A DNA stretch of 64,000 bases from assembly GCF_014207745.1 (NCBI RefSeq), contig NZ_JACHJB010000002.1, positions 3,100,001-3,164,000 on the forward strand, read 5' to 3'. This stretch comes from Nonomuraea muscovyensis. GTDB lineage: Bacteria > Actinomycetota > Actinomycetes > Streptosporangiales > Streptosporangiaceae. The notes under the pieces are model-generated. The model ran no database searches. It saw only the letters and a program-made list of their open reading frames with translations, and was not told where the DNA came from. This document shows positions 1 to 7,977 of the stretch, piece after piece; the stretch's first letter is position 1, and every line of letters starts with the position of its first letter. A program made the translations under genes and the position numbers.

Positions 1-352
1 CGGCCAGCGGCCGGCCGTAGTCGTGGCCGCGGGAGGCCACCAGCGGCGCGTGGCTCACCCCCACGCCCAGCAGGAACCGGCCGGGAAAGGCGTCGCCCAG
101 CGTCTCGGCCGCCGCCGCCATGGCCATGGCGTCGCGGGCCCACAGGTTGGCGATGCCCGTGCCCACGGCGAGGCGGTGGGTGGCCGCCAGCAGCAGCCCG
201 GCGCTGACGAGCGGCTCCCCGCTGCCCGGCCCCTCGTGCACCCAGACCGACCCGTAGCCCAGCCGCTCGATCTCCACCGCGGCCGACCGGGCCGCCCCGA
301 CGGGAGCTGTGTTGAGCAGAGGATGCCAAACGCCCACATGTCCGATTTCCAC
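1..352 (-). CDS. LLM-class F420-type oxidoreductase, N-terminal part
   Basis: The reading frame runs off the left edge, so only about 117 N-terminal residues are seen. They read VEIGHVGVWHPLLN, then a stretch ending ERLGYGSVWVHEGPGSGEP, then RFLLGVGVSHAPL. This is the first part of the luciferase-like (LLM) TIM barrel, including the LLGVGVSH strand that in this family lines the flavin or F420 pocket. The substrate cannot be told. I chose the GTG at 352 because a GGAAGG sits 7 nt before it; a second GTG at 358 is too close to that site. It is divergent from the small ArsR-like gene, with about 30 bp between them. A complete second LLM gene lies at 48895. Confidence 0.8.
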   Translation of the reverse strand, partial: MEIGHVGVWHPLLNTAPVGAARSAAVEIERLGYGSVWVHEGPGSGEPLVSAGLLLAATHRLAVGTGIANLWARDAMAMAAAAETLGDAFPGRFLLGVGVSHAPLVASRGHDYGRPLA

Positions 353-385
353 GGCCACGCCTTCCGACTAGACTGTTCGACCGAG

Positions 386-748
386 ATGGAACACTATCCG
401 AATGTTCGACCACAGTCGAACAGAAACCGCACCCTCCGCCACACCTTCCCGGCCGAGGTCTCGCTCCAGGCCGCCCTCGTCGCGCTCGGCGACCCCGTCC
501 GCCGCCGCATCGTCCGCGAGCTGGCCGAGGCGCCCGACTGGACACGGCCCTGCGGCACGTTCGCCCACCTGCCGGTGGCCAAGTCGACCCTCAGCCATCA
601 CTTCGCGGTCCTGCGCGACGCCGGCCTGCTGGAGCAGCGCGACGAGGGCTCGCGCCGGCTCAACCGGCTGCGCCGCGACGAGTTCGACAGCCGCTTTCCC
701 GGCCTGCTGTCCCTGGTCCTGGAGGAGCCCCGCGACGACACGCGGTGA
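386..748 (+). CDS. ArsR-like winged-helix regulator
   Basis: A 120-residue protein with a single winged helix-turn-helix domain. VALGDPVRRRIVRELAEAP is the classic ArsR first helix, KSTLSHHFAVLRDAGLLE is the recognition helix, and RRLNRLRRDEFDSRFPGLL is the wing and dimer helix. No ArsR-type cysteine metal site is visible, so it probably senses something other than a soft metal. The ATG at 386 is the only good start downstream of a TAGACT -10-like box (369-374), so the mRNA may be nearly leaderless. It probably controls itself and the divergent LLM gene, because a palindrome lies in its first codons. Confidence 0.85.
   Translation: MEHYPNVRPQSNRNRTLRHTFPAEVSLQAALVALGDPVRRRIVRELAEAPDWTRPCGTFAHLPVAKSTLSHHFAVLRDAGLLEQRDEGSRRLNRLRRDEFDSRFPGLLSLVLEEPRDDTR
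405..420. promoter_or_regulatory. candidate ArsR-like operator
   Basis: TTCGACCACAGTCGAA is a perfect inverted repeat (6-bp arms, 4-nt spacer). It lies at codons 7-12 of the ArsR-like gene, just downstream of its -10-like box and within 70 bp of the divergent LLM start. A repressor bound here would block early elongation. Autoregulation is inferred. Confidence 0.45.
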
Positions 749-767
749 CGCGCGACGCCGTCGCCGG

Positions 768-1559
768 TCAGCCCGGCAGGCCGGGCGCCCGATAGTCGCC
801 CAGCTCCGTCAGGGTGGTGCGCATCAGCCCGCGCAACAGCTCGCCGCCCGCCTTCTCGTGCTCGTCCTCGACCGGCAACCCCTCGGCCACCCTCACCCGG
901 TAGACCTCCCGGTCACGCTCGTCGGTGTACGGCTGGGCGGTCAGGCCGACCACGACGCTGACCCGGCCGCCCCGCGGCAGCACGGCCACCGCGTGCGTGC
1001 GCAGGCACGCCTCGTCCGCCCCGCCGTACCAGCCGCACTTGACCCCGGCGTCGGGGGCGGCCAGCGCCTCCCGCGCGCCGAACGCCTGCTCCGGGCCCAC
1101 CTGGCGCATCCAGCCGAGGATCTCGTCCGCCACCGGGTCACCGGCGAGCGCCGCCTGGGCGAACACGGCGTAGGCGGCGGCGACCTCGTCCGCCGCCACC
1201 TCGACGGAGCCGAACCGCGAGGGGTCGCCGTTCGGCGGCGCCCACCGCACGCCGGTGCGCCGGTGCAGGTCGTCGAGGATGAGCCGGGGTCCGACGGCGA
1301 GCCACAGGGCCAGCGTGTCGGTGTTGGACGAGACCACGACGGCCGGCTCGGCGTGCCGCCGCCAGCGCCCGGCGTCGGCGACGTGGTCCGCGGCGGCCCA
1401 GGCGTACAGCGGTTTGAGCAGCGAGGCGCAGCGCAGCCGGGCCAGGCCGGAGGTGACGGCCACCGAGCGGGCGGCCGGCCCGCTGTAGCCGCGCCCGATG
1501 CCGGCGGCCTGGGCGGTGGCGCCCGGTCGCAGGCCGCTCAACAGCTCGTCGAAACCCAC
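768..1559 (-). CDS. beta-lactamase-fold serine hydrolase
   Basis: A 263-residue protein with no signal peptide. All three landmarks of penicillin-binding serine hydrolases are present in order: SLLK at 46-49 (SxxK), SSN at 77-79 (SxN), and KCG near 175 (KTG-like) inside VKCGWYGGAD. This fits the class A beta-lactamase/PBP fold, but the sequence is far from any named beta-lactamase. Lack of an export signal suggests a cytoplasmic amidase or esterase, or just a family member of unknown substrate. It starts at GTG 16 nt after the TetR stop on the same strand, so the two are probably co-transcribed. Confidence 0.7.
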   Translation of the reverse strand: MGFDELLSGLRPGATAQAAGIGRGYSGPAARSVAVTSGLARLRCASLLKPLYAWAAADHVADAGRWRRHAEPAVVVSSNTDTLALWLAVGPRLILDDLHRRTGVRWAPPNGDPSRFGSVEVAADEVAAAYAVFAQAALAGDPVADEILGWMRQVGPEQAFGAREALAAPDAGVKCGWYGGADEACLRTHAVAVLPRGGRVSVVVGLTAQPYTDERDREVYRVRVAEGLPVEDEHEKAGGELLRGLMRTTLTELGDYRAPGLPG

Positions 1560-1575
1560 GGGTCCAACCGTAGCC

Positions 1576-2217
1576 CTACGGGCTCGGATCCCAGCGACCT
1601 TCGTACCATTCGGCGGTGGGCGGGTCGCCGGGCAGCGGGGTGGCGCCGGGGGCGCGCAGCCCGTCGAGGGCGACGGCCAGCAGCCGCTGCCTGACCTGCT
1701 GGTCGTAGGGGCTGGGCGGGCCGGGGGCGGGGCGGCTGAACTGCTCCATGAGCAGCGACACGTCGAGCGTGGTCACGTCGCGCCTCAGCACCCCGGCCTC
1801 GTGGGCCCGGGCGACGACCCTGCCGGCCAGCTCGGTGGCCCGGCGCGACGTGCGCCACATCTCGTCGGTGACCTCGATCGTGCCCGCCACCGGGGCGAGC
1901 GCGCCCGACCGGTTGCCCACGCACGTGCGCACGTAGTGCGCCAGCCCCTCCCACGGATCCGCGGACACCAGGGCCTGCTCCGCGGCCGCCACCACCCGCT
2001 CCATGGCGACGACGCACAGGCGCTGCAGGAGCTCCTCCTTGGTACGGTAGCGGCGATACAGGCTGCCCATGCCGACTCCGGCCCGCTTGGCGATGGCCGA
2101 GACCGGCGCGTCGAACCCCTGCGTGGTGAACACCTCGTGGGCCGCCTCCAGCAGCCTCACGTCGTTGCGTGCGGCCTCGGCCTGCCTGCCCCGCCTGCCC
2201 GTGCCCGCCGTACTCAT
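1576..2217 (-). CDS. TetR/AcrR-family repressor
   Basis: A 213-residue protein. Residues 15-60 hold the TetR helix-turn-helix (ARNDVRLLEAAHEVF, ISAIAKRAGVGMGSLYRR-like sequence, RTKEELLQRL). The C-terminal helical domain carries the KETVDEMW-like segment seen in repressors of oxidoreductase and efflux genes. The ATG at 2217 is preferred; longer in-frame starts would run through the operator region. It is divergent from the MDR-NmrA fusion gene. Two related palindromes fill the 82-bp gap, so it probably represses both itself and the fusion. The inducer is unknown. Confidence 0.9.
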   Translation of the reverse strand: MSTAGTGRRGRQAEAARNDVRLLEAAHEVFTTQGFDAPVSAIAKRAGVGMGSLYRRYRTKEELLQRLCVVAMERVVAAAEQALVSADPWEGLAHYVRTCVGNRSGALAPVAGTIEVTDEMWRTSRRATELAGRVVARAHEAGVLRRDVTTLDVSLLMEQFSRPAPGPPSPYDQQVRQRLLAVALDGLRAPGATPLPGDPPTAEWYEGRWDPSP

Positions 2218-2235
2218 GGGGTCAGCATATTGCGG

Positions 2236-2251
2236 AGCGGAGCGCTCCGCT
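2236..2251. promoter_or_regulatory. TetR operator, site 1
   Basis: AGCGGAGCGCTCCGCT is a perfect 16-bp palindrome between the divergent TetR and MDR-NmrA genes. It shares the GGAGCG/CGCTCC core with site 2. A TATAAC box follows at once (2251-2256) and could be the -10 of the plus-strand promoter. Binding by the adjacent TetR is inferred. Confidence 0.65.
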
Positions 2252-2263
2252 ATAACCTCGCTA

Positions 2264-2282
2264 TCGGAGCGAATCGCTCCGA
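2264..2282. promoter_or_regulatory. TetR operator, site 2
   Basis: TCGGAGCGAATCGCTCCGA is a perfect inverted repeat around one central base. Its centre is about 30 bp from that of site 1, close to three helical turns, so two dimers could bind the same face. It lies 17 bp before the fusion gene start and overlaps the likely transcription start. Confidence 0.65.
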
Positions 2283-2299
2283 ATATGCGGAGGTGAGTC

Positions 2300-4054
2300 A
2301 TGCGTGCGGTGGTGTTGAGGAAGCACGGCGGGCCGGAGGCGCTGGTCGTCGAGACGGTCGCGGACCCCGCCCCGGGGCCGGGCCAGGCGCTCGTCGAGGT
2401 GGCCGTGGCCGGCATCACGTTCGTCGAGACGCAGGTGCGGGCCGATCGCGGGCCGCGCCGCGTGGAGCTGCCCGCCGTGCTCGGCAACGGTGTCGGCGGC
2501 ACCGTGCTGGCCGTCGGCGAGGGCGTGGACGAGGCGATGATCGGCACGCGGGTGGTGAGCACGCTCAACGGAACCGGCGGCTACGCCGAGCTCGCGGTGG
2601 CGGCGGCCGACCAGCTCATCCCGGTCCCCGACGGGTTGTCCCTCGAAGAGGCGGTGACGCTGCTGGCCGACGGGCGCACCGCGGTCGGCCTCGCGCGCGC
2701 CGCCGCGCCGCGGCCGGGCGAGTGGGTGCTGGTCGAGGCGGCCGGCGGCGGCGTGGGCGGGCTGCTCGTGCAACTCGCCTCCGCCGCCGGGGCGCGGGTG
2801 GTGGGCGCGGCGAGCAGCGCCGCCAAGCGCCGCCACGCCGAGCTGCTGGGCGCCGAGGTGACCGTCGACTACACCGACCCGCGCTGGCCCGACGAGGTAC
2901 GGGCGGCCGTCGGCGGCCCGGTGGACGTGGTCTTCGACGGGGTGGGCGGCGCCATCGGCGCGGCCGCGCAGACGCTGCTGCGCGACGGCGGCCGGTTCAG
3001 CGCGTACGGCATGGCGGGCGGCCCGATGACCACGGCGGACCCGCGGGTGACCCAGGTCGGCTGGCCGGAGGCGGACCCTCGCGAGCTGGCCCGGGAGGCG
3101 CTGACGCTGGCCGCCGCAGGCGGGCTGCGCCCGACGATCGGCGGCACGTTCCCGCTGGAGTCCGCCGCCGAGGCGCACGCCGCCATCGAGTCGCGTACGG
3201 TCACCGGCAAGACGCTGCTGCTGCCCGCCCGCGCCAGGACGATCCTGGTGACCGGCGCGACCGGCAACCAGGGCGGCGCGGTCGCCCGCGCGCTGCTCGG
3301 CCGCGGCTGGACCGTCCGCGCCCTCGTCCGCGACCCCGGCTCCACCGCCGCCCGCGCCCTGGCGGAGCTCGGCGCGACCCCGCACCGGGGCGACCTGGAC
3401 GACCCCGCCTCCGTACGCGCCGCCATGACGGGCGTGCACGGCGTCTTCAGCGTCCAGCCGTTCGCCTGGACCGAGGAGGAGCTGGCGGCGGAGATGCGGC
3501 GGGGTGTCACGCTGGCCGACCTGGCGCGCGAGCTGAACGTGGCCCACCTGGTCTACTCCTCGGTGGGCGGCGCCGAACGCGACACCGGCATCGGCCACTT
3601 CGCGTCCAAGGCCGCCGTCGAACGGCACATCGCCGCCCTCCGCCTGCCCGCGACGATCCTCCGGCCCGTCTTCTTCATGACCAACCTCCTCCACTACGCG
3701 GGCACGCCCGACGGCGAACGCGTGATCGCGCTGCCCTTCGCCCCGGGGCAGCGCATGCAGCTCATCGCCGCCGAGGACATCGGCCACTTCGCGGCCGAGG
3801 CGTTCGACCACCCGCGGGAGTGGATCGGCAGGCAGGTGGAGATCGCCGGCGACGCGCTCACCGGAGCCGAGATCGCCGCGGCGTACGAGCGGGTCACCGG
3901 CACGCCCACCCGCTTCGAGCCGCAGCCCACGGGCGGGGAGCGGATGTACGAGTGGTTCCGGGAGAGCGGCTACCGGGCCGACCTGGACGCCCTGCGCGCC
4001 GAGCACCCTGCCCTGCTGCGCTTCGAGTCCTTCCTCCGGAGCCGCCTGTCGTGA
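2300..4054 (+). CDS. MDR oxidoreductase fused to NmrA-like NAD(P)-binding domain
   Basis: A 584-residue two-part protein. Residues 1-311 are a zinc-free medium-chain dehydrogenase/reductase of the quinone oxidoreductase type, with an AVLRKHGGPEALVVE start and an NADPH loop in VEAAGGGVGGLLVQLASAAG. From residue 313 a second Rossmann domain begins with ILVTGATGNQGGAVARALL and contains YSSVGGAERDTGIGHFASK, typical of NmrA-like atypical short-chain dehydrogenases. These two families are normally separate proteins; here the link is only a few residues (LLLPARAR). The fusion may couple an enone or quinone reduction to a redox sensor or second reductase. GGAGGTGAG gives a good ribosome site 5 nt before the ATG. 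It is divergent from the TetR gene. Confidence 0.85.
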   Translation: MRAVVLRKHGGPEALVVETVADPAPGPGQALVEVAVAGITFVETQVRADRGPRRVELPAVLGNGVGGTVLAVGEGVDEAMIGTRVVSTLNGTGGYAELAVAAADQLIPVPDGLSLEEAVTLLADGRTAVGLARAAAPRPGEWVLVEAAGGGVGGLLVQLASAAGARVVGAASSAAKRRHAELLGAEVTVDYTDPRWPDEVRAAVGGPVDVVFDGVGGAIGAAAQTLLRDGGRFSAYGMAGGPMTTADPRVTQVGWPEADPRELAREALTLAAAGGLRPTIGGTFPLESAAEAHAAIESRTVTGKTLLLPARARTILVTGATGNQGGAVARALLGRGWTVRALVRDPGSTAARALAELGATPHRGDLDDPASVRAAMTGVHGVFSVQPFAWTEEELAAEMRRGVTLADLARELNVAHLVYSSVGGAERDTGIGHFASKAAVERHIAALRLPATILRPVFFMTNLLHYAGTPDGERVIALPFAPGQRMQLIAAEDIGHFAAEAFDHPREWIGRQVEIAGDALTGAEIAAAYERVTGTPTRFEPQPTGGERMYEWFRESGYRADLDALRAEHPALLRFESFLRSRLS

Positions 4055-4086
4055 CGGTGCGCCCCGCCGTCACGACGTGGCGCCGG

Positions 4087-5805
4087 TCAGCGGGCCCGTT
4101 CCTCGTCCGCGTCCGCCTCGGCGTCCCGCCCGAGCGTCCGTAACGCGACGGCCCGGTTGGCGTACAGGTCGGGCTGGGGTTCGAGGCCGATGGCCTGCGA
4201 CAGGTCCTCGACCGCCCCCTCCGGATCGCCCGCCTCGAACCGGAGCACCCCCCGGTTGCCCCAGGCCGACGCCAGCCCGGGCGCCGCCTCGATGGCACGG
4301 TCCAGCGCCCGGCGCGCCTCGGCCAGCCGCCCGGCCGCCGTCTCGAGCTGGCCCAGCACCGCCAGGAGGTGGGGGTTGCCCGGAGCCAGCGCGAGCCCGG
4401 CCCTCACGTCGCGCCATGCCTCCTCGTCGCGCTCCAGCCCGGCCAGCAGCCCGGCCCGGTTGATGTAGGCGTCGAGGCAGGACGGGTCGAGGTCGATCAC
4501 CCGCCCGAGGTCGGCCAGGGCGCCGTCGAGGTCGCCGCCGGCGATCCGCAGTTCGGCGCGGTTGTAGTGGGCCTCGGGCAGCGGCGGGCCGGCCCGCATC
4601 GCGCTCTCGTAGTCGGCCAGCGCCTCCTCCTGGTTCCCCAGCCTGGCCAGCAGGTTGCCCCGGTCGAGGTAGTAGTCGGGGAAGCCCGGGTCTATCGCGA
4701 TGGCCGCCCCGTAGTCGTCCAGCGCCTCCTTCGTCCGCCCGAGCGCCGCCAGCAGCCGCGCCCGGTTGGCCCGCAGCACCATCCGGTGCACGGGGTGCCG
4801 CTCCCCCAGCTGGACGGCCAGTTCGAGGGCGGAGTCGACCAGCTCCAGCGCCGCCTTCGGCCGCCCTTCGCGCAGCTCGACCAGCGCCAGCCCGTTGCGG
4901 TCGAAGCCGAGCTTGAAGGCCCTGTCGTACGGGTCGGGCAGCAGCGTCGAGATGGCGATCGCCGTGTTGATCCACTCCCTGGCCATGGCCAGGTCACGCC
5001 GGGCGGGGGCGTGGTGCCGGGCGTCGAGCATCGCCATGCCGTACGCGCAGGCCGCGTGCACGGCCGGATCCTGGCTCGACCTGCGCGCCTGCCGCCACAC
5101 CCGGCGCGCCTCGGCCACCCGCCCGAGCCCGCCGAGCGCCGTCGCGGTGCGCTGGGCGAACCGCCACCACAGCTCGCCGCCCGGCTCGGTACGGGCCAGC
5201 CCGCGCGCCCCCAGCTCGGCCACGGCGTGCAGGAACCCCTCCCGCAGGCACCGGTCGACGGCCTGCCACAGCTCCTCGGCGCCGCGCCGGTCCTCGGGCG
5301 GCTCGGGACCCCCCGAGTAGACGACGATCGCCAGCGCCTCCGGCGGGATCCTGCGCATCATCACGTCGAGCAGCTCGACGTCGGTGGGGTCGGCCTGCGC
5401 GCCGTTGCACACCATGAGCGTCGTGCCGGGCGGCACCACCTCCCGGACGAACTCCGTGATCCCGTTGGCCAGGCGCGACGTGCGGCGGAGCGCGGGCACG
5501 AGGATGCGCTCCTCGTCGGGCAGACGGGCGTCGACGGTCTGCCGTCTGGCCACCACCAGGTCGCCCAGGCCGGGCGCGGCCGCCCTGATCTCGATGTCGT
5601 GGGCGGCCACCAGCTCCTGGGAACGTTCCAAAGCCTCCGGCACGAGTCGGTGCAGGACGGCCGAGGCCACGGTGTACGGACCGTGCGGTCGCCGGTGCCC
5701 GTCGATCATCGGCATCAGCGGCCGTACGGCCCCCGTCGGATCGTGCCCCGTCGGGTCGAGCGGAGCGCCCCGCACCCGGAGATGCGTCCGACGACCCCGG
5801 CTCAC
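4087..5805 (-). CDS. TPR protein with STAND-ATPase-like N-terminal region
   Basis: A 572-residue protein. The N-terminal third looks like the lid side of a STAND/LuxR-type ATPase: LRRTSRLANGITEFVREVV, then TLMVCNGAQADPTDVELL, then MMRRIPPEALAIVVYSG, which matches the Walker B and sensor strands. No P-loop is visible, so it is probably a dead NTPase remnant. The C-terminal half has about seven to nine tetratricopeptide repeats (for example KEALDDYGAAIAIDPGFPDY and DLDGALADLGRVIDLDPSCL). I chose the GTG at 5805 because its GTGA overlaps the stop of the upstream peptide gene, a layout that signals coupled translation; ATG at 5715 is the alternative. Function is unknown: a peptide receptor, a regulator, or a scaffold. 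Confidence 0.75.
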   Translation of the reverse strand: MSRGRRTHLRVRGAPLDPTGHDPTGAVRPLMPMIDGHRRPHGPYTVASAVLHRLVPEALERSQELVAAHDIEIRAAAPGLGDLVVARRQTVDARLPDEERILVPALRRTSRLANGITEFVREVVPPGTTLMVCNGAQADPTDVELLDVMMRRIPPEALAIVVYSGGPEPPEDRRGAEELWQAVDRCLREGFLHAVAELGARGLARTEPGGELWWRFAQRTATALGGLGRVAEARRVWRQARRSSQDPAVHAACAYGMAMLDARHHAPARRDLAMAREWINTAIAISTLLPDPYDRAFKLGFDRNGLALVELREGRPKAALELVDSALELAVQLGERHPVHRMVLRANRARLLAALGRTKEALDDYGAAIAIDPGFPDYYLDRGNLLARLGNQEEALADYESAMRAGPPLPEAHYNRAELRIAGGDLDGALADLGRVIDLDPSCLDAYINRAGLLAGLERDEEAWRDVRAGLALAPGNPHLLAVLGQLETAAGRLAEARRALDRAIEAAPGLASAWGNRGVLRFEAGDPEGAVEDLSQAIGLEPQPDLYANRAVALRTLGRDAEADADEERAR

Positions 5806-5876
5806 CCCTTGTGGATGACGCTGGCCGCCCCGGTGAGTTGTGCGGTGCCTGGCTTGCGAACGACGATGCGCTTCAT
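5802..5876 (-). CDS. 24-residue basic peptide gene upstream of TPR protein
   Basis: An ATG at 5876 opens a 24-codon frame starting MKRIVVRKPGTAQLTG and ending SVIHKG. A strong Shine-Dalgarno (GGAGGGGG) lies 5 nt before the ATG, better than that of most genes here. Its TGA overlaps the GTG of the TPR gene by 4 bp. The peptide is basic, has no signal sequence, no cysteine and no hydrophobic core. It could be a signal or modified peptide partnered by the TPR protein, or a leader whose translation controls the downstream gene. I do not recognise the family. Existence as a translated ORF is well supported; its role is not. Confidence 0.6.
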   Translation of the reverse strand: MKRIVVRKPGTAQLTGAASVIHKG

Positions 5877-5908
5877 GGTGTCCCCCTCCGAACACGGTGA
5901 ATACAGCA

Positions 5909-5950
5909 TTATTCGACGGTGGAACGTTTATCAAGTTTTCGGTCGAATAA
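5909..5950. promoter_or_regulatory. spaced inverted repeat in peptide/TPR promoter
   Basis: TTATTCGAC (5909-5917) and GTCGAATAA (5942-5950) are perfect 9-bp inverted arms separated by 24 nt. They lie 33-74 bp upstream of the peptide start in a locally AT-rich stretch, where the promoter must be. The spacing puts the arm centres about 33 bp apart, so two half-sites on one DNA face or a loop are both possible. Confidence 0.5.
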
Positions 5951-6001
5951 GCGGGACAGAGGGCCATAAAAAGCGTCGGATATTCACGGCGACGGCCGGG
6001 C

Positions 6002-7276
6002 CTAACCAGGCCGAAACCATGACGGCCGGGCCGTCTCACCGTCCTCTTCCGCTTCGGCCAGCAGGGCGCAGAGACAACGCCCCATCAGGGTGACCGACCG
6101 GCAGCAGCCCGGCCCCGGCAGGTTGCGGGCGCGAACGATGAGCGTGGCCCGCTCGATCAACCGGTCGAGGCTGGGCTGCCCGCTGCCCTTGGCGGAGTGC
6201 GTGTTCAGCCGGCACGTCGCCGGGTTCTCGCACGCGGCCTTGGAGACGACCGGCACGGCTTCGGCGGGCCGGGAAGAGGCGGGGCGTTTGACCTTGAGGT
6301 CGGCCAGCCGCCTCGACGCCTGGTGCGAGACCTCCAGCAGCGTACGAGTGCGCGCCAGCCCCACCGGCGGCCTGGCCGGGGGCGTGCGCGAGGGCACGGC
6401 CAGCAGCATCGCCGCCGCCATGAGCCCGCCGCCCACGATCATGCCCCAGCTCACCGGCTCGGCGAACCAGATCACCGCGATGGCCGCGACCCAGAGGGGC
6501 TGTGACGACATCAGCACCGCGCTCGGCACCGCGGCGACGTGGGCCTGGCCGTACGAGCGGGCCAGGAAGCCCAGGGCGCACGACACGACCGACAGATGCG
6601 CGAGAATCCCCCAGTCGGGCAACGTGGCGGGCAGCGTGATCCCGTCGCTCACGGCGAGCACGCCGGTCAGGCCGCCGATGGTGGCGAGCTGGATGACGGT
6701 CAACGCGTAGGCCGGGAAGCCGTCGCCGCTGCGCGACAGCCGGGCCAGCAGCAGTGTGTGCCCGGCGTAGAGCGCGGCGGCGAGGAGCGTCACCGCCAGC
6801 GCGAGGAGGGAGACCCGCCCGCCGCCGACCCCCTGCAACAGCGTGAAGACGGTCATCCCGGCCATGGCGAGCGCGACGCCCGCCCACACCCGCGTCGGAA
6901 CCCGCGCCCGGAAGAGCACCAGCGCGAGGATCGGCGTGATCACCACGCTGCACCCGACCGCGAACCCCGACACCGCCGACGGGAGGCTGGCCAGCGCGAC
7001 GGCCTGACCGGCCTGACCGACCCCGAACATGGCCCCCAGCAGCGCCCCCTGTCCCCAGGTCCGGCGCGACAGCCCCCGAAGGCAGCCCGGCCGCAGGAGG
7101 AGCAAGGTCAGGGCCGCCAGCGTGTAGCGCTCGGCGAGCAGGTCCTCGACCGGTAACCGGAGGATGAGATCCTTCATCAGCGGGAACGCCGACCCCCAAG
7201 CGGCGCTGACGAACAACAGAAGCACGGCTCCCAGAAGGGGGCGGGGAGCGGCCACGACTGCCATGCCCAACAGCAT
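6002..7276 (-). CDS. EamA/DMT-family transporter with Cys-containing tail
   Basis: A 424-residue protein. The first 300 residues hold ten hydrophobic segments in two EamA repeats (LFVSAAWGSAFPLMKDLI, ALFLAGMTVFTLL-type helices, SSQPLWVAAIAVIWFAEPVS in the second repeat), typical of drug/metabolite exporters of the inner membrane. Family members end there. This one continues for about 110 hydrophilic residues with six cysteines (CENPATCRLN, PGCCRS, GRCLCALL). The tail has normal GC3 and no stop, so it is probably real and cytoplasmic. Start ATG 7276 has no clear ribosome site but a TTATGT box just upstream, fitting a leaderless mRNA; ATG 7264 is the alternative. Substrate unknown. Confidence 0.8.
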   Translation of the reverse strand: MLLGMAVVAAPRPLLGAVLLLFVSAAWGSAFPLMKDLILRLPVEDLLAERYTLAALTLLLLRPGCLRGLSRRTWGQGALLGAMFGVGQAGQAVALASLPSAVSGFAVGCSVVITPILALVLFRARVPTRVWAGVALAMAGMTVFTLLQGVGGGRVSLLALAVTLLAAALYAGHTLLLARLSRSGDGFPAYALTVIQLATIGGLTGVLAVSDGITLPATLPDWGILAHLSVVSCALGFLARSYGQAHVAAVPSAVLMSSQPLWVAAIAVIWFAEPVSWGMIVGGGLMAAAMLLAVPSRTPPARPPVGLARTRTLLEVSHQASRRLADLKVKRPASSRPAEAVPVVSKAACENPATCRLNTHSAKGSGQPSLDRLIERATLIVRARNLPGPGCCRSVTLMGRCLCALLAEAEEDGETARPSWFRPG

Positions 7277-7494
7277 GTCACTACATAACGCAGCCGTGGA
7301 TGTACAGCCAGCAGTCGGTGAGGTTCCTCTACCACCGGGAGTGAAGAGCCTCACCCGCAGGCCCGTACTTCCTTATCCGCAAGGGGTTTCGCGCCGAGCG
7401 CGGGCGTCACGGAGACCGGTGGACGGGCGGGGACGGGGCATGACAGCACTCACCCCGCCACTACGGAGTGTAACCGATGGCGGGGTGCGAGGCG

Positions 7495-7977
7495 TCAGAC
7501 GGTCCGGGCGGGCACCAGCCGCTTCTCGAGGTAGATCACGGTGAGATCGCCCACCTGGACGCGGGAGACCTCCCGCCACCTGTGCCGCTCGTACAGCGCC
7601 AGGGCGGCCTCCTGCCGCAGAGTGGTGTCGCCGCGCAGGCTGCGGAACCCGAGCCGCACCGCCCGCTCCTCCAGGGCGGCGAGCATCGTGGCACCGTGGC
7701 CGCGACGCTGGTGGTCGGGGTGGACCCGCAACCGGCACACCTCGACCGTGTCGGAGTCGATGGGCTTGAGCCCGCCCATGGCGACGACCCGGCCGTCGAG
7801 CTCGCCGACGAGGAAGTCGCCGCCGCAGGCCAGATAGATCTCCTGGATGCGCGGGAAGTCGTCGTCGTAGTAGACCCCGTCACCGGGGAACAGCCCGACC
7901 CCGGCGAGGCTGATCTGGTGCAGGGCCAGGATCGTGTCGAGGTCGGACCAACGGTAACGCCGGATCTGGAGCTTCAT
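7495..7977 (-). CDS. GNAT-family N-acetyltransferase
   Basis: A 160-residue single-domain GNAT enzyme. The acetyl-CoA binding motif A is VCRLRVHPDHQRRGHGATML, and motif B includes LYERHRWREVSR. Substrate cannot be predicted; small-molecule amines are the usual targets of such free-standing GNATs. Its ATG overlaps the stop of the HTH-TPR regulator in a 4-bp ATGA, so the two are translationally coupled and the enzyme may act on a signal or target of that regulator. Confidence 0.85.
   Translation of the reverse strand: MKLQIRRYRWSDLDTILALHQISLAGVGLFPGDGVYYDDDFPRIQEIYLACGGDFLVGELDGRVVAMGGLKPIDSDTVEVCRLRVHPDHQRRGHGATMLAALEERAVRLGFRSLRGDTTLRQEAALALYERHRWREVSRVQVGDLTVIYLEKRLVPARTV

Noticed and set aside
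1498..4143. Very long plus-strand open frame (881 codons)
   Set aside because: It is Arg/Gly/Ala-rich without domains and overlaps the TetR and MDR-NmrA genes, which have clear motifs and start sites. A GC-bias shadow frame.
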